Shown: positions 49,456 through 59,394, counted from the first letter of the stretch. The stretch is DNA of 64,000 nt from Nitrospirota bacterium (GCA_027314645.1 DAHVAL010000010.1:1-64000), one strand, 5' to 3'. The notes: generated from the sequence alone by a model not told the origin. Numbers and translations are program-made.

Positions 49456-52400
49456 TCAGGGCGTATGAGGTTCCTGCCCAAGAGCGGTAATGAATCGCTT
49501 CAGGTCTTCAAGCAATAAACCGGGAAGCGTACGGGCGATTTTCCACGAGCCGTCGGATTGGAAAGAGATTCGGTCTCCAAAGACATCGATGGATGAGGAA
49601 AGACGGTCCTGGGAAAACAGTCCGGGTCTTTCTTTGAGGACAACCTCCCGCTCCCGCAAGGACACTTCCGAAAATCCCCCTTGAGTTGCAAGGACGCGGA
49701 TTCTTGCGCCGGAAAGCAGGTTCCGGGTTGATCGCGGTGCAGGGCCGAACCTGTCGAGGAGTTCCTCTTCGAGCTGGTCGATAGCCTCAAGTTTGTCAGC
49801 ATGCGCGAGGCGCCTGTAAAAGTCAATTCTTTCAGATGGATGGTCGATATACTCTTCAGGAATCCTGGCCTCGATTTTCCATTCGACCCGTGCCGGTTCA
49901 ACCTTGCTTTCCGATTCCGGAAGATTGGTCAGATGCCCGATGGCTTCCTCGACCATTTCCAAGTAAAGATCCAAGCCCACCATTGCCACCTGTCCGGTCT
50001 GCTGGTGGCCCAGAAGGCTTCCGGCTCCGCGAATTTCGAGATCTTTCATGGCAATTTGGTACCCCGAACCAAGGCCCGAATGTTCCTGCAGTGTATGGAG
50101 GCGTTTACGTGCCAAGTCGTTTAAGCTGTCTTCGGCGGCTGTAATGAAGTAGGCGTAGGCCTGTTGGCCGCTGCGTCCCACCCGTCCCCGGAGCTGATAG
50201 AGCTCGGCGATTCCGAAGAGGTCGGCGCGATTGACGAGGATCGTGTTGGCCCAAGGGATATCGAGCCCAGATTCCACGATCGTGGTTGAAACCAGGATCC
50301 GGCTTTCCCGGTGGATGAAGCGGGACATGACCGATTCGATTTCCCTCTCCTCCATCTGACCGTGAGCGTAGGTAACATTGGCCTCAGGAAAAAGATTCGC
50401 AAGGTAGCGGGCCCATCGTCCGATCGAGGCCACCCGGTTGTGAATGAAAAAGATCTGCCCCTCACGCGCCAATTCCCGGTCAATGGCTTCCCGGATGCGG
50501 TCCCGATCAAAGCGGATGATGGCCGTCCGAATGGCTTTTCTTCCTGGAGGAGGGGTCATGATGAAGCTGATCCCCTTCAGTCCGGACATGGCCATCTGAA
50601 GAGTCCGGGGAATGGGAGTCGCCGAGAGCGTCAGACGATCGACAGAGGGAAAACGTTCTGTGAGATTCTCTTTTTGGCGGACCCCAAACCTCTGCTCTTC
50701 GTCGATGACGAGGAGCCCCAGATTGCGGTAGGTGGCGGAGGCGGACAGAAGGGCGGTCGTTCCCACCACAATGTCCGTTTCCCCTCGAGAGAGCCGTTCC
50801 CGGACATTTCGTTGCTCAGAGGCCGATTGCATGCGGGAGAGGCTATCGATTCGAACGGGAAATCCCGCAAAACGATCCCGGAAGGTTTCATGGTGCTGCA
50901 ATGCCAGAAGTGTTGTCGGAACAAGGACTGCCACCTGCTTCCCATCGGCGACGGCCCGAAACGCCGCGCGCATCGCAACCTCCGTTTTCCCGAATCCGAC
51001 GTCCCCAAGAATGAGACGGTCCATGGGGGTGTCCGATTCCATATCTTGCGAAACCGCCCTGATGGACTCTTCCTGGTCGGGGGTGAGATCGTAGGGAAAC
51101 GCCTGGTCAAATTCCCTCGTCATGTGGGATTCCGGAGAATACGCAAATCCCTTCACTGTTTTTCGTCTCGCGTAAAGCTCCACGAGTTCGGCCGACACCT
51201 TCTCGATCTGCTTCCGGACCCGGGTTCGCGTGGAGTTCCAGGACTTCCCGCCCAGACGGTCAAGTCGTGGTTCGACCCCCTCCGGACCCTGATACGGAAG
51301 AACTTGGTCCATCTGGTCGACCGCTACATAGAATCGGTCCCCCCCCTGGTATTCGATGACGCAAAATTCTCCACTTGTCGATCCGACCGTAACTTCCTTG
51401 AGGCCGCGGTAGCGTCCGATTCCCTGGTGGAGATGAACAACGAAGTCCCCTTCGGAAAACACCGGGCGTTCCCTCCGGTAAGCCTGGGAACGCGTTGAAA
51501 AGGAGCGGAAAGGGGGGCGGGACACGGTTTTCCGGAAGAGCCAGGTATCCGAAAGAATGAGAAGGCGGTCCCGAACCAACTCAAACCCTTCTTCCAGGTC
51601 TCCAAGAAGAAGGGAGATCGGAGGCCTGCCTGTTCCTTCGACGTCTTCCGCAAGACCAGTGAGAAAGGGGATTCCCCCTGCCTCGAGGACGTCCTTCATC
51701 CGGTCGCGTTGTCCCCGTGTCCGGCAGAAAATCACAATTTTCATGGAGGAAGTAAGGGATTCGAAATTCCCGAGAAAGGATTGGTTCCGGTCAATTCGGG
51801 ACGAGGCCGACCCTATGATTCTGTCCTCAGGATTTTCAATCAGTGTTTCCAGGGAGAGGCATGGGCGAATCGACTCCAAGTCATCCCGCGTCGAAAGAAG
51901 GAGAAAGGCCTTATCCGGTGGGGGAAGCCATGTTCTGCTTTTCTCTTCGATCCCTTTCCATCCCTCCTCGATCCGGGAATTCCAATCCTGAATCCGGGAG
52001 AGGATCGGAGCCCATTCATCCACGAGAAGAAGAATGTCCGGCCGTGACAGAATGGGAGAGCAGGCTTCGGGGAAAAAGCTTGGAAGAAAGCGTTCAATTC
52101 CAGGAGAAAAGGGTGGAAGGGCATGGCGATCCAGCCAGTCCAGCTGCTCCTGGAGCAACTGGTCCCTGGCCGGCCTGAGCCACTCATGGCTGGGCAGAAG
52201 ATCCACCGTCGAGACCGGTCCGATCGACCGCTGGGTCGCCGGGTCGAACAACCGGATCGAGCGGAGCTCGAGGTCGTCCCATTCCAGCCTGACAGGCCTT
52301 CTGCGGTCCGTTGAATAGAGGTCGATCAGGGCGCCTCGCACCGAAAACTCTCCCGGAGCAGTGACTTGGGGAACGCGAACGTAGCCATAGGAAAGCAGGG

Positions 52401-52905
52401 AGTCAATGACGGTCTGGGGATCAGTGATTTGACCGACAGAGAGGGAATGCTTGTGTTGAAAAATAAGGGCGGGGGAGAGGGTTTTCCGGAGAATGGCCGT
52501 GATGGGCGAGACCACGAAGTCCGGAGGATGAGGGCTTACGATCCTGTCAAGCGCATGGAGGCGTTCGGCCCGGATAAAATCTGCCGGGCTATCGGTTTCA
52601 TACGGAAGTGTCTCCTCTTCCGGAAACAGAAGTCCTTCAAAAGGGTGGTCCATGAGGGCAGCCGCGGTCTGGATTTCTTCGTACAACCTCAGGGCGCGGT
52701 CCGGAGTGGCGGTCAGAATCCAGAAGATTTCGGACCGCCCGGCTTCTCTGAGAAGGGAAGGAAGAAGGGGGAAGGATTCCCGGACCATGCCCCTCAGAAC
52801 GCTCGAGCGGAGGGGGAGCCCAGGGCGAGAGATCTGGGCCTGGACTGCATCGATCGTGTCTTGAATCAGATGTCGTGGGTGGTCCTTAGTCACTGTGTCG
52901 TGCAT
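49456..52905 (-). CDS. mfd: Transcription-repair coupling factor Mfd
   Basis: Mfd removes RNA polymerase stalled at lesions and recruits UvrA. The 1149-residue protein has the UvrB-like N-terminus ([12 protein letters not shown]), the RNA polymerase interaction region ([16 protein letters not shown]), RecG-like helicase motifs (Walker [17 protein letters not shown], the DEEQRFG box and [13 protein letters not shown]) and the translocation/C-terminal domain. Length equals that of E. coli Mfd. It overlaps rfaE2 by 20 bases. The three chaperone genes follow in the same direction. Confidence 0.95.
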   Translation of the reverse strand: MHDTVTKDHPRHLIQDTIDAVQAQISRPGLPLRSSVLRGMVRESFPLLPSLLREAGRSEIFWILTATPDRALRLYEEIQTAAALMDHPFEGLLFPEEETLPYETDSPADFIRAERLHALDRIVSPHPPDFVVSPITAILRKTLSPALIFQHKHSLSVGQITDPQTVIDSLLSYGYVRVPQVTAPGEFSVRGALIDLYSTDRRRPVRLEWDDLELRSIRLFDPATQRSIGPVSTVDLLPSHEWLRPARDQLLQEQLDWLDRHALPPFSPGIERFLPSFFPEACSPILSRPDILLLVDEWAPILSRIQDWNSRIEEGWKGIEEKSRTWLPPPDKAFLLLSTRDDLESIRPCLSLETLIENPEDRIIGSASSRIDRNQSFLGNFESLTSSMKIVIFCRTRGQRDRMKDVLEAGGIPFLTGLAEDVEGTGRPPISLLLGDLEEGFELVRDRLLILSDTWLFRKTVSRPPFRSFSTRSQAYRRERPVFSEGDFVVHLHQGIGRYRGLKEVTVGSTSGEFCVIEYQGGDRFYVAVDQMDQVLPYQGPEGVEPRLDRLGGKSWNSTRTRVRKQIEKVSAELVELYARRKTVKGFAYSPESHMTREFDQAFPYDLTPDQEESIRAVSQDMESDTPMDRLILGDVGFGKTEVAMRAAFRAVADGKQVAVLVPTTLLALQHHETFRDRFAGFPVRIDSLSRMQSASEQRNVRERLSRGETDIVVGTTALLSASATYRNLGLLVIDEEQRFGVRQKENLTERFPSVDRLTLSATPIPRTLQMAMSGLKGISFIMTPPPGRKAIRTAIIRFDRDRIREAIDRELAREGQIFFIHNRVASIGRWARYLANLFPEANVTYAHGQMEEREIESVMSRFIHRESRILVSTTIVESGLDIPWANTILVNRADLFGIAELYQLRGRVGRSGQQAYAYFITAAEDSLNDLARKRLHTLQEHSGLGSGYQIAMKDLEIRGAGSLLGHQQTGQVAMVGLDLYLEMVEEAIGHLTNLPESESKVEPARVEWKIEARIPEEYIDHPSERIDFYRRLAHADKLEAIDQLEEELLDRFGPAPRSTRNLLSGARIRVLATQGGFSEVSLREREVVLKERPGLFSQDRLSSSIDVFGDRISFQSDGSWKIARTLPGLLLEDLKRFITALGQEPHTP

Positions 52906-53404
52906 ACCGATCGATAATCCGGTCGATCAAACCGGTGGTGGATGAGTCAGGAATAAGGGGGATGGAGCGGACTGAACCCCCGTTGTCCAGCACCAACCGG
53001 CTCCCGACGATCCTGTCGATGGTCCAGTCGCCCCCCTTGACAAGAACATCCGGAAGAATATCCCTTATGAGGCCGAAGGGGGTGTCCGAGTCGAAGAAGG
53101 TCACATAGGATACGCAGGCGAGGGCGGCAACGACACGCGCACGCTTTTCCTGCGGAACGATTGGGCGCAAAGGTCCTTTGAGGGCAGAGACAGACAGGTC
53201 GGTGTTGAGGGCGACGACCAAAATGTCCCCCAGAGATCTTGCCTTTTCAAGAACCTCGATGTGTCCTGCATGAAGCAAATCGAAGCACCCGTTGGTAAAA
53301 ACGATGGTCTCTCGGGACAGCCGGCGTCTCTCCAATACAGGCAGGAGGGCAGTCCGGTCCAGGATTTTCGAGGCGGAGGAAGTTTCGGATGTATTATGGG
53401 CCAT
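52886..53404 (-). CDS. rfaE2: D-glycero-beta-D-manno-heptose 1-phosphate adenylyltransferase (RfaE2/HldE C-domain)
   Basis: This 172-residue protein is the nucleotidyltransferase half of HldE, as a separate gene. It has [20 protein letters not shown] (HxGH nucleotide-binding site) and LVKGGDW. It makes ADP-heptose for the LPS inner core. The adjoining gmhA supplies the first step; the HldE kinase domain and GmhB are not in this window. Confidence 0.9.
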   Translation of the reverse strand: MAHNTSETSSASKILDRTALLPVLERRRLSRETIVFTNGCFDLLHAGHIEVLEKARSLGDILVVALNTDLSVSALKGPLRPIVPQEKRARVVAALACVSYVTFFDSDTPFGLIRDILPDVLVKGGDWTIDRIVGSRLVLDNGGSVRSIPLIPDSSTTGLIDRIIDRYARHSD

Positions 53405-53422
53405 GAATTGTCCTGACCGATA

Positions 53423-54016
53423 TCAGGAGGGTTTTGGAAAAAGGATTTCTTCGACCATCTCGCAAAGAGCGTGACCGAGGGTGATATGGGTCTCCTGGAT
53501 GCGCGGTGTGAGGGGAGAGGGAACAATGAAGGCCAGGTCGACGAGGTCCTTCATCCGTCCTCCGGTGCCGCCTCCGAATCCGATGGTCTTCATCCCCTTT
53601 TCTCGAGCTTTTTCCAACGCCAGCAACACGTTTTTGGAGTTTCCGCTCGTACTGAGCCCGATGGCCAAATCCCCGGATTGCCCATAGGCTTCGACCTCCC
53701 GGGCAAAAACATGCTCATACCCGTAATCGTTTCCAATGCTGGTCAGGGTTGCAAGTCCCGTTCCAAGGGGAATGGCGGGGAGCCCGGGACGATTGAAGTA
53801 AAATCGGCTCACAAGCTCTCCGGCAATATGGGAGGCGTCGGTGGAGGAACCGCCATTCCCGAATATCAGGACCTTCCCCCCCTTTTTGAACGTGTCCACC
53901 ATCATAAGGGTGGCGGTTTCCATCTGGGGAAGAGCGGTTTTCAGGAACTCTTCCTTAGTGCGGATGCTGTCCCGAAAAACCGATTCGATTCTGGCTACAA
54001 GAGTCGCATGATCCAT
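53423..54016 (-). CDS. gmhA: Sedoheptulose-7-phosphate isomerase GmhA
   Basis: GmhA converts sedoheptulose-7-phosphate to manno-heptose-7-phosphate. The 197-residue SIS-domain protein has LIFGNGGSSTDASHIAGELV, the STSGNSKNVLLAL phosphate-binding motif and the C-terminal ITLGHALCEMVE with its catalytic His. ATG 54016 is preferred to GTG 54025 because GGAG sits eight bases before it. Together with rfaE2 it supports LPS heptose. Confidence 0.93.
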   Translation of the reverse strand: MDHATLVARIESVFRDSIRTKEEFLKTALPQMETATLMMVDTFKKGGKVLIFGNGGSSTDASHIAGELVSRFYFNRPGLPAIPLGTGLATLTSIGNDYGYEHVFAREVEAYGQSGDLAIGLSTSGNSKNVLLALEKAREKGMKTIGFGGGTGGRMKDLVDLAFIVPSPLTPRIQETHITLGHALCEMVEEILFPKPS

Positions 54017-54039
54017 AAGAATCACTCCGATATTTGTGA

Positions 54040-55326
54040 TTATGCTTGAGACCTGGTGGATTCAAAGGCCTTCTTGAAGCGCTCCAAGGCAAGATTGACG
54101 ATCTTATCGTCATGACAGGTCGAAAGGAACAGGGCTTCGAACTGGGATGGGGGAAGAAGAAGTCCCTCCTTCCGCGCTTCCTGGTGGAAGATTGAAAAGA
54201 GGCGCGTATCCGAATGTTCAGCGCTTTCAAGGTCCCTGACCGGCTTGTTGGAGAAAAAGAAGGTCATCATGGACCCCATCCGGTTGACCTTGAGCGGCAA
54301 TCCCAAGGATCGCGCGATCGACACAATTCCGTCTCCCAGGATCCGGCTTTTTTCTTCAAGAAGCGAATAGAGGCCAGGAGTCCGGAGCTTGTTTAATGTT
54401 GCGAGTCCCGCCGCCATGGCAACGGGGTTCCCTGACAGGGTTCCCGCCTGGTAAACAGGACCTTCCGGGGCGACCATTTTCATGATATCGGCCCTTCCCC
54501 CGTAAGCACCCACGGGCATGCCTCCCCCGATGATTTTTCCAAGGAGGGTCAGGTCCGGTTCAAGACCAAAAAGGACTTGTGCGCCTCCGTAAGTTAACCG
54601 GAATCCTGTAATGACTTCATCCGCGATGAGAAGGGCGCCGTTTTCATCGGTGACATTTCGGGCTGCGATAAGAAACTCTTCATCTGGAAGAACCACCCCC
54701 ATGTTTCCGGCAACCGGCTCCAGGATGAGCGCTGCGACAGTTTTCCCTTCCCGGCTGAAGAAGTCCTTTAACGCTTCGGTATCGTTGTAAGGAAGGGAAA
54801 TCGTGTCCTTGACCACACTCTCCGGAACTCCGGCGCTCGTGGGAATCCCGAAGGTGGCTCCTCCAGATCCCGCCTTGACAAGGAGCGAATCGGAATGCCC
54901 ATGATAGCCTCCTGAAAATTTGACAATCCGTGTTCGACCGGTAAAGGCCCGGGCGAGCCTTAAGGCGGACATGGCTGCTTCCGTTCCAGAGTTGACGAAC
55001 CGAATGCGCTCCAGGCCGGGAACGGCCCTTGTCAGAAGTTCTCCCAATTGAATTTCCACTTCGGAAAGAGCTCCGAAAGAAAGTCCTTTGGTGGCCGTTT
55101 CCGTTAGATGTGCGAGGACATCCGGATCGGCATGTCCCAGAATGAGGGGGCCAAAAGAAAGAACAAAATCGATATACTCCCGCCCCTCGATATCTGTAAT
55201 GAAAGGTCCCTTCCCTTGGCGTATGACGGGGGGATGCCCGCCTACCGCCTTGTATGCACGGACTGGACTGCTGACCCCTCCGGGAAACATCCCGCAGGCT
55301 TTTCGATAGATTTCTTCAGAGTTCAA
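54040..55326 (-). CDS. hemL: Glutamate-1-semialdehyde 2,1-aminomutase HemL
   Basis: HemL makes 5-aminolevulinate in the C5 route to heme and cobalamin. The 428-residue PLP enzyme has PGGVSSPVRAYKAVGG at the start, NSGTEAAMSALRLAR, the DEVITGFR motif and the PLP-binding Lys in LLGKIIGGGMPVGAYGG. The start is TTG 55326, with GGAG seven bases upstream; it overlaps the stop of a small upstream frame (55323-55586) as TTGA. The tetrapyrrole made here feeds the cobalamin genes. Confidence 0.95.
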   Translation of the reverse strand: MNSEEIYRKACGMFPGGVSSPVRAYKAVGGHPPVIRQGKGPFITDIEGREYIDFVLSFGPLILGHADPDVLAHLTETATKGLSFGALSEVEIQLGELLTRAVPGLERIRFVNSGTEAAMSALRLARAFTGRTRIVKFSGGYHGHSDSLLVKAGSGGATFGIPTSAGVPESVVKDTISLPYNDTEALKDFFSREGKTVAALILEPVAGNMGVVLPDEEFLIAARNVTDENGALLIADEVITGFRLTYGGAQVLFGLEPDLTLLGKIIGGGMPVGAYGGRADIMKMVAPEGPVYQAGTLSGNPVAMAAGLATLNKLRTPGLYSLLEEKSRILGDGIVSIARSLGLPLKVNRMGSMMTFFFSNKPVRDLESAEHSDTRLFSIFHQEARKEGLLLPPSQFEALFLSTCHDDKIVNLALERFKKAFESTRSQA

Positions 55327-55586
55327 TCTGGCGCTCCAAAATATTTAAGGATGAGTGGGAGTCTTGCCTGTTGCTCCTTCAAGGCCAAGATCATACACAC
55401 TACCATATTTTCATCGCCCGTGAAAATCGGGCCATGGTTTCTGGGTGTTCCAAATCTGAATCCTGTGAAACGAAAATCTTGCTCCATCCACCCCGAAGCT
55501 CCCGGTGTTATGACGGGGAGCGGGTGAATTGCAAAGCGAACAGGAAGTGGTATTTTGATTGCATAAAGATTGAAGATGCCGGACAT
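55323..55586 (-). CDS. Possible small protein coupled to hemL
   Basis: An 87-codon frame ends in the TTGA that contains the hemL start. Its C-terminal part (MVVCMILALKEQQARLPLILKYFGAPD region) looks like a helix with sensible codon use, but the first half is Pro-rich and unlike a known family. No good ribosome binding site precedes ATG 55586. It may be a real leader or chance. Confidence 0.3.
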   Translation of the reverse strand: MSGIFNLYAIKIPLPVRFAIHPLPVITPGASGWMEQDFRFTGFRFGTPRNHGPIFTGDENMVVCMILALKEQQARLPLILKYFGAPD

Positions 55587-55617
55587 TCTGTTTCTCTAAC
55601 CGTGAAGGAGGCTTACG

Positions 55618-55851
55618 ATGAATGCTAAAGGGATCGTGGGCTACTGGCTGAACGCAGCCTTTTCGGCGGTTGGATCAGGTTCGGTGGTTGGGTTTTGTCT
55701 CCAGGAATGGTTTGGAGCGCACAGGTTCGAAACTTGGAGAGAATCCTATGTTTGGATTTATTGGATCATGGTTCTTTCCACAATCACCGGGGCTTTGATC
55801 GGCCTCTATTCGTATTATTTCCACAAGAAAAGAGAACACTGGACCTGGTAA
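55618..55851 (+). CDS. Small two-helix membrane protein, 77 residues
   Basis: The peptide has two membrane segments (YWLNAAFSAVGSGSVVGFCL, about 9-28, and VWIYWIMVLSTITGALIGLY, about 45-64) and a basic C-terminus KKREHWTW. GGAGG precedes ATG 55618 by seven bases. No family is recognised. The two tight helices with aromatic belts resemble small subunits of respiratory complexes. It opens a short divergent stretch of small genes after hemL. Confidence 0.6.
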   Translation: MNAKGIVGYWLNAAFSAVGSGSVVGFCLQEWFGAHRFETWRESYVWIYWIMVLSTITGALIGLYSYYFHKKREHWTW

Positions 55852-56011
55852 AGTCCACCTCACCCCTTTGGGGGCGAATTTAAGGGTTCAAGTCAGGGAG
55901 GGCAATGAGGGGAGTTGTTTGTCCGGCATCGGGCTCCCCCTGCGGATTGCCTCCCTGACCTTCTTAAAAGAAGAATTCTGGCCTTTTGTGCTTTCTGTGG
56001 AGATATGCGCA

Positions 56012-56110
56012 ATGCCTGGAAACTGGAAGGTGTTCTGGCTCCTCGCCGCAACAGCGTCGGCCATCGGAGCGGCGATCGGATTTTTTTTCGGAATGAGGGG
56101 AGGAGGGTAA
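56012..56110 (+). CDS. Possible 32-residue single-helix peptide
   Basis: A 32-codon frame starts at ATG 56012 with GGAG nine bases upstream. It encodes MPGNWKVFWLL, then an Ala/Gly-rich helix (ATASAIGAAIGFFFG) and an MRGGG tail. Such a peptide could insert in the membrane. The frame is also open further upstream. Supported only by ribosome binding site and composition. Confidence 0.35.
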   Translation: MPGNWKVFWLLAATASAIGAAIGFFFGMRGGG

Positions 56111-56176
56111 AAAGAGCCCTGATTCTTCATCGTTCTTTGCAATGATCCTCACAGCATGTGGGCTTTTCTTTTTCCT

Positions 56177-57043
56177 TCAGTACCCCCCCTGTTGGGAGCT
56201 GAGGGATTTCACGACCTCGAGGATGCCAAAGGCAAGAGAGATCATGGAAAGGCCAGTTGCAAGAATTCCTCCGGTCCAGGAGGGCCATCTCAGTTTATTC
56301 CCGAGTCTTGCCCCCAACCCTCCCAGAACAATGGAACCCACAAGGCTTCCGATCACAACGGGTGAAATTTCCGCATATTGCCGGCCGATCACGAGGAGCG
56401 CCCCGAGGACCCAGCCGGGTTCGATGGCTGTCAATCTGACCCTCCCGTTCCAGGTCGCAAGAATCATGGCCCCGAACACGGCGGCTATCCCGCCAGAAAG
56501 TTGACCAAGAAGGAGGCTGCCTGAAAGGGGTGAAAAGGCGGCAAGGGCAGAGGAACTCAAAAAGAGCGGAAGGAGGTAGACCGTTCCAATCCCGGTTTCG
56601 TATCCACTGGGATAGATAAGGCGGGTCAGGCCCCAAATCATAAAGATCAGGCCCACTGTCTGGCCTTCCTGGAAAAAGCCCGATTGATGGAGAAGGGGAA
56701 ACATGAGAAGGGTAAGACTTACGAGAAGGAATCCCGATTCTCGGAGGAGGTGGGAGACCCGCTTAAATGGCATCGTTCTCAGGATGAAGAAGAAAGAGGA
56801 AAGAAGAGGAATCCAGTCCATGGGGCGGCTTGGATTAAAGAAATGGCGGAGTGAGGAAGGATCGAATAATCCGAAGGATAGGAGAATTCCTGCAAGAACG
56901 CAGAGGTCGGAGAGTGAAACAGCTACACCAGGGCGTCGGGAGACAAAAAAGTTTGAGACCAGGAGAAGACCCAAAACGAGAAAAAAAGGACCGACAACCG
57001 GACGCATAAGGGCTTCAGCCGGCGCGAATGAAAAGGATTCCAT
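56177..57043 (-). CDS. Hypothetical polytopic membrane protein
   Basis: This 288-residue protein has about nine membrane helices and no recognised family. Helices are separated by short basic loops (for example FFNPSRPMDW). I take ATG 57043 as start; TTG 57088 would begin inside a hairpin (57080-57115) and adds a non-hydrophobic stretch. It follows yceI by about 80 bases on the same strand and converges with the small genes at 55.6-56.1 kb. Confidence 0.6.
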   Translation of the reverse strand: MESFSFAPAEALMRPVVGPFFLVLGLLLVSNFFVSRRPGVAVSLSDLCVLAGILLSFGLFDPSSLRHFFNPSRPMDWIPLLSSFFFILRTMPFKRVSHLLRESGFLLVSLTLLMFPLLHQSGFFQEGQTVGLIFMIWGLTRLIYPSGYETGIGTVYLLPLFLSSSALAAFSPLSGSLLLGQLSGGIAAVFGAMILATWNGRVRLTAIEPGWVLGALLVIGRQYAEISPVVIGSLVGSIVLGGLGARLGNKLRWPSWTGGILATGLSMISLAFGILEVVKSLSSQQGGY

Positions 57044-57079
57044 GGACTTTGCCTCGTCATCGGATGGAACTTGACGGAA

Positions 57080-57115
57080 GGGAAACAAGGGGGGATGGTT
57101 CCCTCCTTGTTTCCC
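57080..57115. terminator. Inverted repeat after yceI
   Basis: GGGAAACAAGG (57080-57090) and CCTTGTTTCCC (57105-57115) form an 11-base stem with a 14-base loop, 11 bases after the yceI stop. On the minus strand a short TTCC follows, so it is a weak terminator or an attenuator between yceI and the membrane protein gene. Confidence 0.5.
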
Positions 57116-57126
57116 GGGTTGCCGGC

Positions 57127-57780
57127 TTACTTCTTAATCCGGATCCCCTCAACACTGATATAGAGATTCACCTTGTCCCCGATCATCGACGGGTAGGTCG
57201 TTATTCCAAAGTCGCTGCGGCGAAGGGATCCCTCTGCGTTGTACCCGGTCAGGTATCCTCCCCAGGGCTTTGGAAGGGCCGAAACATCTGCAGCCCCCAC
57301 TTCATGAATCTTGAGGACAATCGGCCGGGTTTTTCCATGAATCGTGATTTTTCCGGTCAGGAGGCCCGCCATTTTCCCTGTCTTTTTGTAGCTGGTGGCG
57401 ACAAAACGGATGGTGGGAAATGTCTTGGCATCGAGAAAGTCCGGTCCCCTTAAATCCTTGTCCCGCTGGGCTTGGTTGGTGTCGATGCTTTTTGTGGCAA
57501 TCTCGATGAGAACGTCCGTTCCCCTGGAGTCGAGACGATAGTGACCTTTGATGGCGTCGAAGCGGCCGACAGCCGTTGCAACCCCGGCATGCCCGATGGT
57601 AAAAACCACCGAGGTGTGGTCCGGATCGATCTTGAAGAGACCCGTCGGGTCGCTGTGTCCTGTCGTATAGGCGGCTGCGGAGGCCGTTTGGGGAGAATAA
57701 AGGGAAAGAAGCGAAATGATCAATACGGCGGCGGCAGTTCCGAGAGGAAAAAAACGCAATCCAAGAGATTCGGTGGGCAC
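57127..57780 (-). CDS. YceI-family periplasmic protein
   Basis: This 217-residue protein has a signal peptide (hydrophobic core about 14-30, cut after TASA) and a YceI/lipocalin-like beta-barrel: FKIDPDHTSVVFTIGHAGVATAVGRF, then ATKSIDTNQAQRDKDLRGPDFLDAKTFP. Family members bind isoprenoids such as polyprenyl lipids in the periplasm; some are acid- or base-induced. The start is GTG 57780, with GGAG six bases upstream. Confidence 0.88.
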   Translation of the reverse strand: MPTESLGLRFFPLGTAAAVLIISLLSLYSPQTASAAAYTTGHSDPTGLFKIDPDHTSVVFTIGHAGVATAVGRFDAIKGHYRLDSRGTDVLIEIATKSIDTNQAQRDKDLRGPDFLDAKTFPTIRFVATSYKKTGKMAGLLTGKITIHGKTRPIVLKIHEVGAADVSALPKPWGGYLTGYNAEGSLRRSDFGITTYPSMIGDKVNLYISVEGIRIKK

Positions 57781-57907
57781 GTGCGACTCCTTTCTTAATT
57801 GGATCGTTGACGATATTTTGAAAAATCATCCCTTCAGTAATCCGTGGTGAGGAGGGAGATTGAAAAAGTTTGGCATAGGTTTGGTTTTGATGCAAACATT
57901 TTTTGGT

Positions 57908-57936
57908 TTGAACATCCTTTCCGTTCGCTCTAAAAT
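57908..57936 (+). promoter_or_regulatory. Promoter of the J-domain-like gene
   Basis: TTGAAC (57908-57913) and TAAAAT (57931-57936) are 17 bases apart. It would start transcription near 57943 and serve the three-gene run to 59334. Confidence 0.65.
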
Positions 57937-57991
57937 TTAAATTTCCAAAGTATTCTGACCCGTGACCTTGAATCGGAGTAGCGCATCGGGG

Positions 57992-58588
57992 ATGGAAAAG
58001 AGTCCTGAAGAAATTCGTCGAGAATTGGCCAACCATATCGAGCGCATGGTATGTCGTTGTCAGGAATCATCCTGGTTCTCTCTGGAAAGATCTCTTGACC
58101 TTGATTGGTCGGTGGGTGGATTTGGGGATATGGAGGAGCGATTTGTCGAGCTTGACCGCCTTTTTACAGGACTTCTTGAAGAGGTGTTCAGGGAGACATC
58201 CCGGTCCGGTCTCGCAAAGATCGCCCGGAAATCGGAATTCCTTGAGGACCGGTACGAAGAAATCGATAGCCTCCTTCGGAATCGTCCACGCCGGAAAAGG
58301 TCCGCCTTTCCGTGGGAAAAGTTTTTCAGAATGGGAGCCGGAACCGGAGGGAAGGGACATGGTGCCCAGGGAGTGGATCGCCTTCGGGCCGCATGCAGGA
58401 TTTTGGGAGTTTCCGAATCTTCGGGGTGGGAAGAGATCCGGAAAAAAGTCAGGTCTCTCTTAAAGGAACTGCACCCGGACATGCGGTCGGGGGATAGAAG
58501 CCAGGAAGGAAGGATGAGGGAAATCCTCGACGCCTACAAAGTGCTCAAAGAACATTACGGGGTGGATCGGGAAACGGGGTCCCAGTAA
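57992..58588 (+). CDS. Protein with C-terminal J-domain-like region
   Basis: This 198-residue protein has an unrecognised helical N-terminal part (about 1-110) with a YEEIDSLLRNRPRRKR basic stretch. The C-terminal 70 residues are J-domain-like: ACRILGVSESSGWEEIRKKV, then LLKELHPD with the HPD tripeptide, and ILDAYKVLKEHYG. J-domains stimulate DnaK. ATG 57992 is preferred to GTG 57962, and GGGG precedes it. Two unknown genes follow closely. The client is unknown. Confidence 0.7.
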   Translation: MEKSPEEIRRELANHIERMVCRCQESSWFSLERSLDLDWSVGGFGDMEERFVELDRLFTGLLEEVFRETSRSGLAKIARKSEFLEDRYEEIDSLLRNRPRRKRSAFPWEKFFRMGAGTGGKGHGAQGVDRLRAACRILGVSESSGWEEIRKKVRSLLKELHPDMRSGDRSQEGRMREILDAYKVLKEHYGVDRETGSQ

Positions 58589-58621
58589 CGCTCACACGCA
58601 AGAGAAGGATGGAAGAGGGCG

Positions 58622-58906
58622 ATGGAACCGGTAGAGATTAATGATCCAGAAAAAATCCAAGAAATTCTCAAGGGGATTGCGCTCGGGGGGGAGGGTTTCG
58701 TCACGGGCTGTCTTCTGGAGGATGTTTGGGACGCAGGGTTGACTTATCCGGATTATTTCAAGGCTGGGGGTGAGGACCCGACAGCCTCCCTAAACGGTGT
58801 TTCCCCTGCATGGGAAACCTACCATCTTCGTCAAGGGAAGAAAGTCGTCAATGTATACGGCATGGGATCAAGAGGGCGAAGGATTCATGTTGCCGAAACC
58901 CCTTGA
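58622..58906 (+). CDS. Hypothetical protein, 94 residues
   Basis: This small soluble protein is not recognised. It starts MEPVEINDPEKIQEILKGIA and has a single Cys (GCLLEDVW) and a final basic beta segment (KKVVNVYGMGSRGRRIHV). It lies 33 bases after the J-domain-like gene and 23 bases before the DUF1841 gene, so it is probably part of one transcript. Confidence 0.6.
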   Translation: MEPVEINDPEKIQEILKGIALGGEGFVTGCLLEDVWDAGLTYPDYFKAGGEDPTASLNGVSPAWETYHLRQGKKVVNVYGMGSRGRRIHVAETP

Positions 58907-58929
58907 ATCCATTCTGTGGGAGGATGGAA

Positions 58930-59334
58930 ATGCTTTTTGATCCGGATCTTTTAGAACATATCAGGCATGTTGCCCGTGAAGGGGACCCCTCCGGTGAGGA
59001 CCATGAAATCTTGGAGATTCTCCAGATGCATCCCGAATTCGACCGGATTTGGAATGACCCCGGAATCGATCCGTCTCGTCCGATCGAAGTCGAAGGAAAT
59101 ATCGTGAACCCCTTTGTTCATGTGGCGCTGCATCTCATCGTCGGACGACAGGTCCGGCAGGGCGTTCCCTCGCAAGTGAAAAAGGCCTACCTCCATCTTG
59201 TTGAGCGTGGGGAGTCTGAGCATGATGCCTTGCATTTGATGATGGGCTGGTATGGAAAACTGTATTTCGAGTCGGTCAGGAAAAGCGATGCCTTTGATGA
59301 ATCTCGATATGTGCAGGGGCTCGCATTTCTCTAA
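58930..59334 (+). CDS. DUF1841 family protein
   Basis: This 134-residue helical protein fits DUF1841: MLFDPDLLEHIRHVA at the start, a NPFVHVALHLIVGRQV core with conserved His, and a C-terminal EHDALHLMMGWYGKLYFESVR. The family is widespread in proteobacteria and its function is not known to me. ATG 58930 has GGAGG six bases upstream; ATG 58924 would leave no spacing. Confidence 0.75.
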   Translation: MLFDPDLLEHIRHVAREGDPSGEDHEILEILQMHPEFDRIWNDPGIDPSRPIEVEGNIVNPFVHVALHLIVGRQVRQGVPSQVKKAYLHLVERGESEHDALHLMMGWYGKLYFESVRKSDAFDESRYVQGLAFL

Positions 59335-59394
59335 CGCGACTTATCGGGACGACCTTTCGAGGGCGGAGCCCCCTAGGATTTTTCCGCGGAATCC

